Positions 7,655-15,925 of a stretch of 39,823 nucleotides of DNA are shown one piece after another (the first letter of the stretch is position 1; each line of letters opens with the position of its first letter). Origin of the DNA: Burkholderiaceae bacterium (GTDB taxonomy: Bacteria > Pseudomonadota > Gammaproteobacteria > Burkholderiales > Burkholderiaceae_C); contig JAMLIT010000035.1 in the NCBI GenBank assembly GCA_023954035.1, positions 1-39,823 of the forward strand, written 5' to 3'. The translations under genes were made by a program, and so were the position numbers. The notes below the pieces were generated by a model. It did not search any database. It was not told where the DNA came from and saw only the letters and a program-made list of their open reading frames with translations.

Positions 7655-8209
7655 ATGAAAATCGCTCAAGAAATCCGCGCCGGCAACGTCATCATGCATG
7701 GCAAGGACCCCATGGTCGTCCTCAAGACCGAATACTCCCGCGGCGGCCGCAACTCGGCCACGGTGCGCATGAAGCTCAAAAGCCTGATTGCCAACTTCGG
7801 TACCGAAGTTGTGTTCAAGGCCGACGACAAGATGGACCAGATCATTCTGGACAAAAAGGACTGCACCTATTCCTACTTCGCCGACCCGATGTACGTCTGG
7901 ATGGACGCCGACTACAACCAGTACGAGGTCGAATCCGAGAACATGGGCGACGCGCTGAACTACCTGGAAGACGGCATGACGGCGGAGGTCGTCTTCTACG
8001 ACGGCAAGGCCATCTCCGTGGAACTGCCCACCGGTGTCGAGCGCGAAGTCACCTGGACCGAGCCCGCTGTCAAGGGCGATACGTCCGGCAAGGTCATGAA
8101 ACCCGCCAAAATCGCCACGGGCTTTGAAGTGCCGGTGCCACTCTTCGTCTCGCAAGGCGACAAGATTGAAATCGACACCCGTACCGGCGAATACCGCAAG
8201 CGCGTCTAG
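7655..8209 (+). CDS. efp: translation elongation factor P (rhamnosylated, Arg32 type)
   Basis: Binds stalled ribosomes between the P and E sites and promotes peptide-bond formation at consecutive prolines. The 184-residue protein has the KOW-like N-terminal domain, the OB domains and the C-terminal [19 protein letters not shown]. The modification loop reads YSRGGRNSA with arginine at position 32, not the lysine used by the EpmA pathway; this is the residue EarP rhamnosylates, in agreement with earP next door. A strong terminator follows 17 nt after the stop. No epm genes are present in the window. Confidence 0.98.
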   Translation: MKIAQEIRAGNVIMHGKDPMVVLKTEYSRGGRNSATVRMKLKSLIANFGTEVVFKADDKMDQIILDKKDCTYSYFADPMYVWMDADYNQYEVESENMGDALNYLEDGMTAEVVFYDGKAISVELPTGVEREVTWTEPAVKGDTSGKVMKPAKIATGFEVPVPLFVSQGDKIEIDTRTGEYRKRV

Positions 8210-8226
8210 GGCATGACGAGCGCAAC

Positions 8227-8256
8227 AAAAAGGCTTCCTTCGGGAAGCCTTTTTTC
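8227..8256. terminator. bidirectional intrinsic terminator between efp and rimO
   Basis: GGCTTCC-TTCG-GGAAGCC with A5 before and T6 after the stem. It serves efp on plus and the convergent rimO on minus. Confidence 0.92.
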
Positions 8257-8277
8257 TTGCTGCGCGGTCTGCCCCGC

Positions 8278-9669
8278 TCAGATGGGCTGTGCCACCAGGT
8301 CGTGCCCCTGTACGCCCACAATGCGGGCGCGGGTGAATTCGCCCACTTTAAGCTGCTTGCTGATTTTCTCCGGCGGCAGCAACTGCACTGCGCCGTCGAT
8401 CTCGGGCGCATCGGCGTAGCTGCGGCCCACACCGCCCTTGCGCCCTAAGCCGGGCGCGTGGTCTATCAACACCTGCATGGTTGCACCCACGCGGCGCCGC
8501 AGCTTGGCAATCGATACCTCTTCGGCCACCGCCATGAAACGCGCGCGGCGTTCTTCACGCAGCTCGATCGAGAGCATGCCCGGCAGTTGGTTGGCAGCAG
8601 CGCCCGTCACGTCGCTATAGGCAAAGCAACCTGCGCGGTCGATCTCAGCCTCGCGTAGGAAGTCCAGAAGGTGCTGGAATTCTTCTTCCGTTTCGCCGGG
8701 AAAGCCGGCGATGAAAGTGCTGCGAATGACGATCTCCGGGCACGCGGCGCGCCAGCGCTCGATTCGTTCCAGGTTTTTCTCGCCGCTGGCCGGTCGCTTC
8801 ATGCGCTTGAGGACGTCGGGATGGCTGTGCTGGAATGGCACGTCCAGATACGGCAGTACTCTTCCCGTGGCCATGAGTGGAATCACCTCGTCCACGCTCG
8901 GATACGGGTACACATAGTGCAATCGCACCCAGGCGCCATAGGGCTCGGCGATTTCGCCCAGCTTTTGGACCAGATCGAGCATGCGGGTCTTCACTGGCTG
9001 ACCCTCCCAGAAGCCGGTGCGGTACTTCACGTCGACGCCATAGGCCGAGGTATCCTGGCTGATGACCAGCAGCTCTTTGACGCCGCCAGCAAACAGGGCC
9101 TTGGCCTCCGCCAACACGTCGCCCACCGGGCGCGAGACCAGGTCGCCGCGCATCGAGGGAATGATGCAGAAGGTGCAGCGGTGGTTGCAGCCTTCGCTGA
9201 TCTTCAAATAGGCGTAGTGGCGCGGCGTGAGCTTGATACCGGCTACGCCAAATGCGCCGGGGACCAGATCCACAAAGGGGTCATGCGGTTTGGGCAGGTG
9301 GCGGTGCACCGCGTCCATCACGTCCTGCGTCGCTTGCGCACCCGTCACTGCGAGTACGCTGGGGTGCATCTGCTGCACATAGTTGCCGCCGCTCTCGCCC
9401 TGGCGCGCGCCGAGACAGCCGGTGACGATCACCTTGCCGTTTTCAGCAAGCGCCTCGCCTATCGTGTTCAGGCTCTCGCGCACCGCATCGTCAATGAAGC
9501 CGCAGGTGTTGACGATGACCAGATCGGCACCTTCGAAGGTCTTGGAGGTCTCGTAGCCCTCGGCGCTCAGTTGCGTGAGGATCAGTTCGGAATCGGTCAG
9601 ATTTTTAGGGCAACCCAGGCTGGCGAAGCCGATTTTGGGCGCTTTCGTGGGGGAAACAAGTTCGTTCAT
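8278..9669 (-). CDS. rimO: ribosomal protein uS12 methylthiotransferase RimO
   Basis: A radical-SAM enzyme that adds a beta-methylthio group to the conserved Asp of ribosomal protein S12. The 463-residue protein has the UPF0004 N-terminal domain with three cluster cysteines (SLGCPKN, NTCGFID, TGCLG), the radical-SAM CxxxCxxC in [12 protein letters not shown] followed by [10 protein letters not shown], and a C-terminal TRAM domain. The [10 protein letters not shown] segment distinguishes RimO from the tRNA enzyme MiaB. I start it at the ATG at 9669 (MNELV); a GTG six codons upstream is possible. It lies 46 nt after phaR on the same strand and is probably co-transcribed with it. Confidence 0.96.
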   Translation of the reverse strand: MNELVSPTKAPKIGFASLGCPKNLTDSELILTQLSAEGYETSKTFEGADLVIVNTCGFIDDAVRESLNTIGEALAENGKVIVTGCLGARQGESGGNYVQQMHPSVLAVTGAQATQDVMDAVHRHLPKPHDPFVDLVPGAFGVAGIKLTPRHYAYLKISEGCNHRCTFCIIPSMRGDLVSRPVGDVLAEAKALFAGGVKELLVISQDTSAYGVDVKYRTGFWEGQPVKTRMLDLVQKLGEIAEPYGAWVRLHYVYPYPSVDEVIPLMATGRVLPYLDVPFQHSHPDVLKRMKRPASGEKNLERIERWRAACPEIVIRSTFIAGFPGETEEEFQHLLDFLREAEIDRAGCFAYSDVTGAAANQLPGMLSIELREERRARFMAVAEEVSIAKLRRRVGATMQVLIDHAPGLGRKGGVGRSYADAPEIDGAVQLLPPEKISKQLKVGEFTRARIVGVQGHDLVAQPI

Positions 9670-9715
9670 CCCGCTATTGTCCCGCACCGCAGCAAACTGG
9701 CTAAGGCGAATTCCT

Positions 9716-10252
9716 TCAGCGCTTCAACCCCATCGCGCCGAGCATCTGTTCCGTCTGCTTTTGCATTTGCTCCTGCATTTGGGAAAACAAGGCCCGCGAC
9801 TGCTCAGCATAGCTGCCCATCAGCCCCGGAACCAGGGGCGCCTGGCCGCCCATGAATTTGGCCCAGGCTTCGGGCGTCATCCCGTGCGCCTGCTCGGCCA
9901 GCTTGGCCTGGATGTCCGTAAACGCCTGCACGTTTTTTTCCAAGTAGCTCCCCATGAAACTCTGCATCGCATGGCCGTAGAAACGGATGATGTTGGCCAA
10001 AGCCGCCTCCGTGAACATCGGGCGGCCGCCCGCTTCTTCTTCCAGAATGATCTGCAGGAAGATGCTTCGCGTGATGTCTTCGCCGGACTTCGCATCCCGC
10101 ACGACGAGGGGCTGGCGATCCATTACCAGTTGCTTGACTTCCGAAAGCGTGATGTAGCTGGATGTGTTTGTGTCGTACAGGCGCCGATTGGGATACTTCT
10201 TGATGACTCGCGCCGCCGCTTTGCTCGACGGGGCGGTTTCTTGATCAGGCAT
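9716..10252 (-). CDS. phaR: polyhydroxyalkanoate synthesis repressor PhaR
   Basis: A DNA-binding repressor that senses polyhydroxybutyrate granules and controls phasin genes. The 178-residue protein has the PHB/PHA accumulation regulator DNA-binding domain at the N-terminus ([20 protein letters not shown], about residues 15-34) and PHB_acc repeats ([27 protein letters not shown]), with a Gln/Met-rich amphipathic C-terminus ([16 protein letters not shown]) likely to bind granules. A strong Shine-Dalgarno (AAGGAAGA) precedes the ATG. rimO follows 46 nt downstream. bdhA, also in PHB metabolism, lies 4 kb away. Confidence 0.95.
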   Translation of the reverse strand: MPDQETAPSSKAAARVIKKYPNRRLYDTNTSSYITLSEVKQLVMDRQPLVVRDAKSGEDITRSIFLQIILEEEAGGRPMFTEAALANIIRFYGHAMQSFMGSYLEKNVQAFTDIQAKLAEQAHGMTPEAWAKFMGGQAPLVPGLMGSYAEQSRALFSQMQEQMQKQTEQMLGAMGLKR

Positions 10253-10443
10253 GTCGAATCTTCCTTGGGCACCCGCCCACTATTGCACTGCAACACATTC
10301 TAGGCAGCGGCCAACGGCGGCACGCGCAGGAATACCCTGAGCACCGCGAAGTCATCGCACGCCGCCTGCAGCCATCGGATGACAAACGCCGCTCGGTTGT
10401 GCGTGCATGCTGCTTTGTCAGCAAATCTCATGGAGCTGCCGTC

Positions 10444-10659
10444 ATGTCTACATCCGAACCGAAGGAAGTCGCACAGGCCGAGAAAAAAGTGGCCGCAGTG
10501 CTCGATAAACTGGAAAACGATACCCAGTCGGACGTCAGCCGCATCGCGCTGGAGGATGTCGTCGACACGAATGCACAGACCGGGCGCCCAGAAATACTCA
10601 AGGCGGTCGATATTCAGGTCAAATCGCGACCGACCCGCCAGTGGTCGCGCTCGCCTTGA
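10444..10659 (+). CDS. small conserved-looking hypothetical protein (71 aa)
   Basis: A 71-residue, charged, soluble protein beginning MSTSEPKEVAQAEKKVAAVL, with a helical N-terminal half (QAEKKVAAVLDKLEND), a central ALEDVVDTN stretch and a basic C-terminus (VKSRPTRQWSRSP). No signal peptide or membrane segment and no family I can name. I chose ATG 10444, which has GGAG upstream, over a start 15 codons earlier. It is alone on the plus strand between phaR and the relA-tRNA-Val end, where a shadow frame would be expected to look less regular. Function unknown. Confidence 0.6.
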   Translation: MSTSEPKEVAQAEKKVAAVLDKLENDTQSDVSRIALEDVVDTNAQTGRPEILKAVDIQVKSRPTRQWSRSP

Positions 10660-10709
10660 GCTCGGCTGCCAGCAACTCCTGTCGGCTCGAGCCACAAAGT
10701 CCGACAGAC

Positions 10710-10734
10710 GAAAAAAAGGCCCCATGCGGGCCTT
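10710..10734 (-). terminator. intrinsic terminator after relA / tRNA-Val
   Basis: On minus, AAGGCCC (10734-10728) pairs with GGGCCTT (10722-10716), followed by TTTTT. It lies about 18 nt after the CCA of tRNA-Val(GAC). Confidence 0.85.
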
Positions 10735-10751
10735 GATTTCACTACCAATTT

Positions 10752-10828
10752 TGGTAGGCGCGATTGGACTCGAACCAACGACCCCCACCATGTCAAGGTG
10801 GTGCTCTAACCAGCTGAGCTACGCGCCT
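10752..10828 (-). tRNA. tRNA-Val (GAC)
   Basis: A 77-nt cloverleaf on minus: acceptor AGGCGCG/CGCGCCT, D-arm TAGCTCAGCTGGTTAGA, anticodon GAC in the loop of CACCTTGACATGGTG, T-arm TTGGTTCGAGTCCAA and encoded CCA. Together with tRNA-Val(TAC) at 2901 it gives both valine isoacceptors in one window. It lies 78 nt after relA and is followed by a terminator. Confidence 0.97.
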
Positions 10829-10906
10829 GGGTGTCTGCGAAAACGGAAATTGTAGCAGCAATTGTGGCGGCTTCCGGCGCCCGGAACCGCGATTTGCGCG
10901 TGGACT

Positions 10907-13159
10907 CTAACGCCTGCGCGCCGCATGCACGCCAGCGACCTGCGCCACCAGCGTCAGCACGTGGGTCAGGCGGGCGGAGTCCGACACTTCCACGGTGAAT
11001 GTCATCCATGCCGTGCCCTTAATGCTTTGCGTCTGCACCCCAATGACGTTCATCTTTTCCTTCGCAAACACCTCGGAAATGTCGCGCAGAAGTCCCTGTC
11101 GGTCGCTGGCCTGCACCGTCACGTCGACGGGGTAGAAGGACGCGCCCGCCTTCGCGAGCGCGCGGCCCCACTCCACAGGGATGACTCGTTCGGCGCTGCG
11201 GGCCGCCAGTTCGCGGAAATTTCGGCAATCCGCACGATGGATGCTTACCCCTTTGCCCCGCGTGACGAACCCGCGGATGTCGTCCGGTGGAGCGGGCTTG
11301 CAGCAGCGAGCGAGCTGCGTCATGAGCGAGTCCATGCCCACCACCAGCACCCCGCCCTGGGATGCCTTGTCCGCCCCGCGCGCCTTTTTCAGCAGCAGTT
11401 GCTCGTCCGGACTGACTGCGGGCTCGGACGGGCGCAGGAGAACCTCAATGTTGCGCAGCGAAAATTCGTCCTTGCCAACCACCTCAAACAGGGCGTCGGC
11501 CGAGCGGAAGCCCAGTTGGGTGGCCAAATCTTCGAGCCGCATCGCGGTCTTTCCTTCGCGCTGCAAGAGCTTTTCCACGGCCTCGCGCCCTCGGGCAATG
11601 GTTTCGTTCTGCGCCAAGGCATTGAACCAGGCACGGACTTTGGTGCGGGCGCGGTGACTGGCAAGGTACCCCAAATCGGCGTTGAGCCAGTCGCGCGAAG
11701 GGCCACCTTCCTTGGCGGTAGTCACTTCGACCGTCTGGCCATTTTGCAAAGGGGTATTCAGCGGCACCATGGCACCATCGACACGGGCGCCGCGGCAGCG
11801 GTGACCGACGCTGGTGTGCACTGCGTAGGCAAAGTCCACTGGCGTGGCGCCCTGCGGCAACTCGACGATCGCCGCGTTCGGAGTCAGAACGTAAATGCGG
11901 TCGTCGAACAAATGGCGGTGCTGCGGCGCACCCGAGAAGTCGCGTTCCCACGCCAGCAGTTGGCGCAACACGGCGATTTTGGCGTCGTACTCGGTGCTGG
12001 CCGAGACGCCCGCATAGCCCTTGCTGCCCGCCTCCTTGTAGGCCCAGTGCGCCGCCACGCCGCTTTCCGCATGGGCGTGCATGGCTTCGCTGCGAATTTG
12101 AATCTCGATCGCCTTGCCGCCGGGGTCGCGGACGATGGTGTGCAGCGACTGGTAGCCATTGGGTTTGGGCTTGGCGATGTAGTCGTCGAACTCCTCCACC
12201 AAAGGAGTGAAATGGCTGTGCACCCAGCTGAGCACCCGATAGCAGTCTTCGACGCTGGGCACGATGACGCGCAGGGCTCTAAGGTCAAACAGTTGCTCAA
12301 AGGCCAGCGACTTGCCGCGCATCTTTTTGACGATGCTGTAGATATGTTTGGGCCGGCCCTGCACGGTGGCGCGGATGTGCTGACTGCCCAGCGTTGCTTC
12401 GACCTCGGCGCGCAACTGCTCCATGTACTGTTCGCGCTCAATGCGCTTTTCATCAAGCAGCTGTGCCACTTCCTTGTAGGTATCGGGCTCGAGAAAGCGG
12501 AACGCCAAGTCTTCCAGCTCCCACTTGAACTGCCAGATCCCAAGGCGGTTGGCCAGCGGTGCGAAGACATGCAGTGCCTCGTGCGCGATGGCCTGAGACA
12601 CAGGGCGCTTGCTCACCGCATAAAAGCGCAGCGTCTGCAAACGCGAGGCCAGCCGCAGCATGACCACGCGCAGGTCGCGTGAAAACGCCAACAGCATTTT
12701 GCGCACGCTCTCGGTCTGGTCGGAGGGGTCGTCGGGTGCCCTGGCTTCGCGTGCCTGCTCCTGCAAATGCATGAGCTGTGTGGTCTCCACGGCCAAAGTG
12801 GCAAAGTTCTCGCCGAAGGCTTTGCCGATGACCTCGCGCGGGCGGTTCAGGTGTGGACAGGCATGGACCAAATAGGCGGCCGCCTGCATGGCCTCGGAGC
12901 CGCCAATGCCCTTGAGAATGGCCGCGACCGCGTCGGCGTGGTCCAGCGCGTTTTCACCGGTACCAAGCAGTTCGGCGCCTATCAAGGGCTCGGCAAACGC
13001 GCGCGCGCGCGCCAGCGCGTTGGACTGCTCGGGAACCGCGCCCGCGATCGCCGCAACCAGCATGGGCACGTCCGGTTCACCAGCCGCACCCGGCTGACCC
13101 AGGGCCAGCGCATTCTTCATGGGCTGATCGGCCGGGGAGGCGCCAGCAAGAACTGACAT
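10907..13159 (-). CDS. relA: GTP pyrophosphokinase RelA ((p)ppGpp synthetase)
   Basis: Ribosome-associated stringent-response synthetase that makes (p)ppGpp from ATP and GTP/GDP when uncharged tRNA enters the A site. The 750-residue long RSH protein has an N-terminal HD-like domain whose catalytic HD and ED residues are lost (YLVHACPHLNRP near residue 100), a synthetase domain with the RelA-type EFDDYIAKPKPNGYQS (323-338; SpoT-type would read RFKDY), a TGS domain (about 422-485), a cysteine-containing region (RCCKPAPPDDIRGF) and a C-terminal ACT domain. So it is the mono-functional RelA, not SpoT. I start at ATG 13159 because AGGTGG precedes it; ATG 13120, forming ATGA with the hydrolase stop, is the alternative. 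It overlaps the hydrolase 3' end. Confidence 0.95.
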   Translation of the reverse strand: MSVLAGASPADQPMKNALALGQPGAAGEPDVPMLVAAIAGAVPEQSNALARARAFAEPLIGAELLGTGENALDHADAVAAILKGIGGSEAMQAAAYLVHACPHLNRPREVIGKAFGENFATLAVETTQLMHLQEQAREARAPDDPSDQTESVRKMLLAFSRDLRVVMLRLASRLQTLRFYAVSKRPVSQAIAHEALHVFAPLANRLGIWQFKWELEDLAFRFLEPDTYKEVAQLLDEKRIEREQYMEQLRAEVEATLGSQHIRATVQGRPKHIYSIVKKMRGKSLAFEQLFDLRALRVIVPSVEDCYRVLSWVHSHFTPLVEEFDDYIAKPKPNGYQSLHTIVRDPGGKAIEIQIRSEAMHAHAESGVAAHWAYKEAGSKGYAGVSASTEYDAKIAVLRQLLAWERDFSGAPQHRHLFDDRIYVLTPNAAIVELPQGATPVDFAYAVHTSVGHRCRGARVDGAMVPLNTPLQNGQTVEVTTAKEGGPSRDWLNADLGYLASHRARTKVRAWFNALAQNETIARGREAVEKLLQREGKTAMRLEDLATQLGFRSADALFEVVGKDEFSLRNIEVLLRPSEPAVSPDEQLLLKKARGADKASQGGVLVVGMDSLMTQLARCCKPAPPDDIRGFVTRGKGVSIHRADCRNFRELAARSAERVIPVEWGRALAKAGASFYPVDVTVQASDRQGLLRDISEVFAKEKMNVIGVQTQSIKGTAWMTFTVEVSDSARLTHVLTLVAQVAGVHAARRR

Positions 13160-14052
13160 ACCGCATCCACCTGGTCGGCAGCCACCAGGGTCGGCGCATG
13201 TCCCACGCCCGCAAACTCGACGCAGCGCGCCCTGGGGCCGCGCTTGGCCATCACCTGCGCAGTCGCCGCCGTTAACAGATCGGACTGCGCACCGCGTAGC
13301 AACAGGGTCTCGGCGCCAATGGCGTCATAAAGCTGCCAAAGCAGGGCCTCGCCTTGCTCGGCTGCCTCGCGCGTGAGCGCGCGAAAAGGCTGGGCGATCG
13401 CCGGGTCATAGTGCAATCGGTAGAGCCCTTCGGGCGTCTTGCGCAGCATCGGGCGCGTCAGCGCCATCCATTGCTCTGGCGTGTGCGGACCGAAGCTCGT
13501 GGACAGCGCCCACAACTGCGCGGCGGCCTGCTCGGGAGTCTCAAAGCGCAATGGCGCTCCCAGGTACTGCCCGATGCGCTCCAGCGCCGACCACTCGATG
13601 GCTGGGCCTACGTCGTTGAGAATGAGCCGGCGCACAGGCACGGGCAACATCCCCGCAGGAAGACTGGCGACCGCCATGCCAATCAAACCACCCATGCTGG
13701 TGCCGACCCAGTCGAGGCACCCGATCGGGGCCTGCTGTTGCAGTTGCCCCAACATGGAGAGCATGTCGCCTGCGTAGTGCTGCATCTCGTAATGCATGGG
13801 GTCTGCGAGCCAGTCGCTCTCTCCGCGCCCCACGACGTCGGGGCAGATGACGCGGGCATGCGGCGCCAGGGCGCGCGCCAGCGTGTCGAAATCACGCCCC
13901 TGGCGCGAAAGCCCATGCACACAAACCACCACATGGGGATGCTCGGGGCGGCCCGTGGCATTCCACTCCCAATACGCCATCCTGTGGCTGTCCTGGTCCG
14001 AGCCCGCCGCAGCGCCAGCGCAAGATACGTAATTCAGCCTAGGTTCAATCAT
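13117..14052 (-). CDS. alpha/beta hydrolase
   Basis: A 311-residue alpha/beta-hydrolase-fold protein. Visible parts are the oxyanion segment VVVCVHGLSRQGRDFD (about 46-57), the nucleophile elbow GTSMGG with Ser119, an acid in GAQSDLL and the histidine in GVGHAPTL near the C-terminus. There is no signal peptide, so it is cytoplasmic. Substrate is unknown. It runs into relA with overlap, so the two are translationally linked, and is divergent from bdhA with 66 nt between starts. The bdhA neighbour raises the possibility of a hydroxybutyrate ester or oligomer substrate, but this is only context. Start ATG 14052 is chosen; ATG 14067 would add five residues, and neither has a clear ribosome-binding site. 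Confidence 0.88.
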   Translation of the reverse strand: MIEPRLNYVSCAGAAAGSDQDSHRMAYWEWNATGRPEHPHVVVCVHGLSRQGRDFDTLARALAPHARVICPDVVGRGESDWLADPMHYEMQHYAGDMLSMLGQLQQQAPIGCLDWVGTSMGGLIGMAVASLPAGMLPVPVRRLILNDVGPAIEWSALERIGQYLGAPLRFETPEQAAAQLWALSTSFGPHTPEQWMALTRPMLRKTPEGLYRLHYDPAIAQPFRALTREAAEQGEALLWQLYDAIGAETLLLRGAQSDLLTAATAQVMAKRGPRARCVEFAGVGHAPTLVAADQVDAVCQFLLAPPRPISP

Positions 14053-14118
14053 GGAGGTCGCCCGCATCCGTTCGCACAATAATTGCTTCGTTGCATCGTA
14101 AATCATCCGGAGAAAACC

Positions 14119-14901
14119 ATGCTTGAAGGAAAAACCGCCCTCGTCACCGGCTCCACCAGCGGGATTGGCTTGGGAATTGCCAAAGCGCTTGCGCGCCAGG
14201 GCGCACACGTCATGCTCAATGGCTTTGGCGACAGCGAAGGCGCACGCGCGCAAGTGCAGGCCGCCGGCGAACGGGCAGGCGCGCGCGTCGCCTACCACGG
14301 CGCCGATATGTCGCGAGTCGTCGAGATCGAAGACATGATGGCCACCTGCCAACGCGAACTCGGCGCCGTGGACATCCTGGTGAACAACGCCGGCATCCAG
14401 CATGTGGCGAACATCGAAGACTTCCCCGTCGAGCGCTGGGACGCCATCATTGCCATCAACCTCACGAGCGCGTTCCACACGACCCGCCTCGCGCTGCCGG
14501 CCATGAAGGCCTCCGGGTGGGGTCGCATCATCAACCTGGCTTCGGTGCACGGATTGGTGGGGTCGGCGCAGAAATCGGCCTACGTAGCCGCCAAGCACGG
14601 CATCGTCGGTCTGACCAAGGTCACGGCGCTGGAGACGGCGACCACGGGCGTCACCTGCAACGCCATTTGCCCAGGCTGGGTGCTGACGCCACTGGTACAA
14701 AAGCAGGTGGACGCCAAGGCAAGCGCGCACAAATTATCGAACGAGGATGCGCAAAAAATGCTGCTTGGCGAAAAGGAGCCGTCCATGCAATTCACCACGC
14801 CCGAAGAACTGGCAGAACTGGCGCTCTTTTTCTGCTCGCCAGCCGCCAACAACGTGCGCGGCGTTGCTTGGAACATGGACGGTGGCTGGGCCGCGCAATA
14901 G
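14119..14901 (+). CDS. bdhA: 3-hydroxybutyrate dehydrogenase
   Basis: Cytosolic short-chain dehydrogenase interconverting D-3-hydroxybutyrate and acetoacetate with NAD, used to consume monomers from polyhydroxybutyrate. The 260-residue protein has the cofactor motif TGSTSGIG (10-17), NNAG (89-92) and the catalytic Ser142-Tyr155-Lys159. The segment PGWVLTPLVQKQVD and LLGEKEPSMQFTTPEEL are the features that separate 3-hydroxybutyrate dehydrogenases from other SDRs. ATG 14119 follows GGAG at good spacing; an upstream ATG at 14083 lacks support. Converges on the SIMPL gene with a repeat copy in the 81-nt gap. Confidence 0.94.
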   Translation: MLEGKTALVTGSTSGIGLGIAKALARQGAHVMLNGFGDSEGARAQVQAAGERAGARVAYHGADMSRVVEIEDMMATCQRELGAVDILVNNAGIQHVANIEDFPVERWDAIIAINLTSAFHTTRLALPAMKASGWGRIINLASVHGLVGSAQKSAYVAAKHGIVGLTKVTALETATTGVTCNAICPGWVLTPLVQKQVDAKASAHKLSNEDAQKMLLGEKEPSMQFTTPEELAELALFFCSPAANNVRGVAWNMDGGWAAQ

Positions 14902-14918
14902 CCCTCTGGTGTTCAAGC

Positions 14919-14984
14919 ACTATAAAAACAGGAGCTACAAACGATTACAGAACAAGCGCTGGAGCCCGATTTTCCTTGAAATTC
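14919..14984 (-). repeat. interspersed repeat, copy 3 (after the SIMPL gene)
   Basis: On minus it reads AAAATCGGGCTCCAGCGCTT, then TGTAATCG, then GTAGCTCCTG and TTTTTATAG. It begins at the stop codon of the SIMPL gene and fills most of the gap to the convergent bdhA. Confidence 0.65.
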
Positions 14985-15702
14985 AGCGCATTTGCACGCT
15001 GCCCGAGACGGTGACCGTGACGCTGGCCTTGCCGGCCTCCACCGGCAGTGGGGCATCGGACGCCATGCTCGCGCCCCGCGCCTCCATGGCCATCATGCGC
15101 GGATGCGGGCCCGGCGCCGAGCCGCTGCTGTGCACCGCCACTTCACGCAGGCTGTAGCTGCCAAAACCAAACTCGGTGCTCAGCTGCTCCGCTTGCGCTT
15201 TGAAGCGCGCGATGGCCTGCTGCTGGGCGTCGCGCTGCACGGCTTCGCGCTGCTCGCGGCTCAGGTCAAAGCCCACGCGGCTCACGGTCATGCTGGCAAC
15301 GCTTGCAGCAGCGCCCGTGATGCGGGCGAAGTCGCGCCCTTCCAACACCAGTTCGGCACGTCCCTGCCAGCCAGTGATCTGCTGGTTCTGCCCGTAGCGC
15401 GGCGAAAGCGAAAAATTTCCGGTACGCACGTCCATTCGCCCGGGTTCGGCGCTGCGGCGCACTTGCTGCAGCGCTGCATCGAGGGCTTGGCGCAACTGGC
15501 TTTGGACCAAGGCCGCGTCCTTGCCTTCCTTGACCGTGCCCAGGGTCAGCACCAGCACGTCCTGTTGTACCTCGACCGTACCGCTGGCTTCGAGCTGCAC
15601 CACATTCTGCGGCGCTGGGGAGAGAGTGGATTGCGCTAGGGCCGGCGCGCAAAGCGCAAGGAAGACCGTGGCGCAAGCGATCGAGGAGCGAACAGATTGC
15701 AT
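14983..15702 (-). CDS. periplasmic SIMPL (DUF541) domain protein
   Basis: A 239-residue secreted protein of the SIMPL/YggE family. The N-terminus MQSVRSSIACATVFLALCAPALAQ is a signal peptide with an AxA cleavage site near residue 23. The mature part begins with VVQLEASGTVEVQQDVLVLTL and keeps the family pattern through GYQ-like GQNQQITGWQGRAEL and the C-terminal KASVTVTVSGSVQ. E. coli YggE has been linked to oxidative-stress tolerance, but the biochemical role of the family is unclear. It is divergent from ompR-envZ with a 223-nt intergenic region that contains the palindrome at 15879-15909. Its stop lies at the edge of repeat copy 3. Confidence 0.9.
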   Translation of the reverse strand: MQSVRSSIACATVFLALCAPALAQSTLSPAPQNVVQLEASGTVEVQQDVLVLTLGTVKEGKDAALVQSQLRQALDAALQQVRRSAEPGRMDVRTGNFSLSPRYGQNQQITGWQGRAELVLEGRDFARITGAAASVASMTVSRVGFDLSREQREAVQRDAQQQAIARFKAQAEQLSTEFGFGSYSLREVAVHSSGSAPGPHPRMMAMEARGASMASDAPLPVEAGKASVTVTVSGSVQMR

Positions 15703-15859
15703 GGGCGAGCGTGCGAGGGCACAAAAATGAAAGAGGGGAAGAACGATAGCGCATTGCCGCGACGGACCTTGTCAGAGGACATCGCCAAACGCGACGCACA
15801 GCGGGTCGACCTGTGCGGCTGCGGAAAAACATGTAACCGGAGGTCAAGCCCTGGTCCCC

Positions 15860-15909
15860 GCGGCGGTTTTTCCGCCGCAAATTGGTAACAATGGCCGTTG
15901 TTACAATTT
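15860..15909 (+). promoter_or_regulatory. hairpin and palindromic operator candidate before ompR
   Basis: A GC-rich inverted repeat GCGGCGG-TTTTT-CCGCCGC (15860-15878) is followed at once by a 12-13 bp palindrome: arms AAATTGGTAACAA (15879-15891) and TTGTTACAATTT (15898-15909) with a six-base spacer and one extra G in the left arm. The right arm ends just before the GAGGAG ribosome-binding site of ompR. The GTTAC/GTAAC core resembles sites bound by OmpR-family regulators, so autoregulation is possible; the binding protein is inferred. Confidence 0.45.
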
Positions 15910-15925
15910 GGACCGAGGAGTCACC

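Noticed and set aside
10907-13159. Calling this gene spoT
   Set aside because: The hydrolase HD motif is lost and the synthetase has the EFDD (RelA) rather than RFKD (SpoT) signature.
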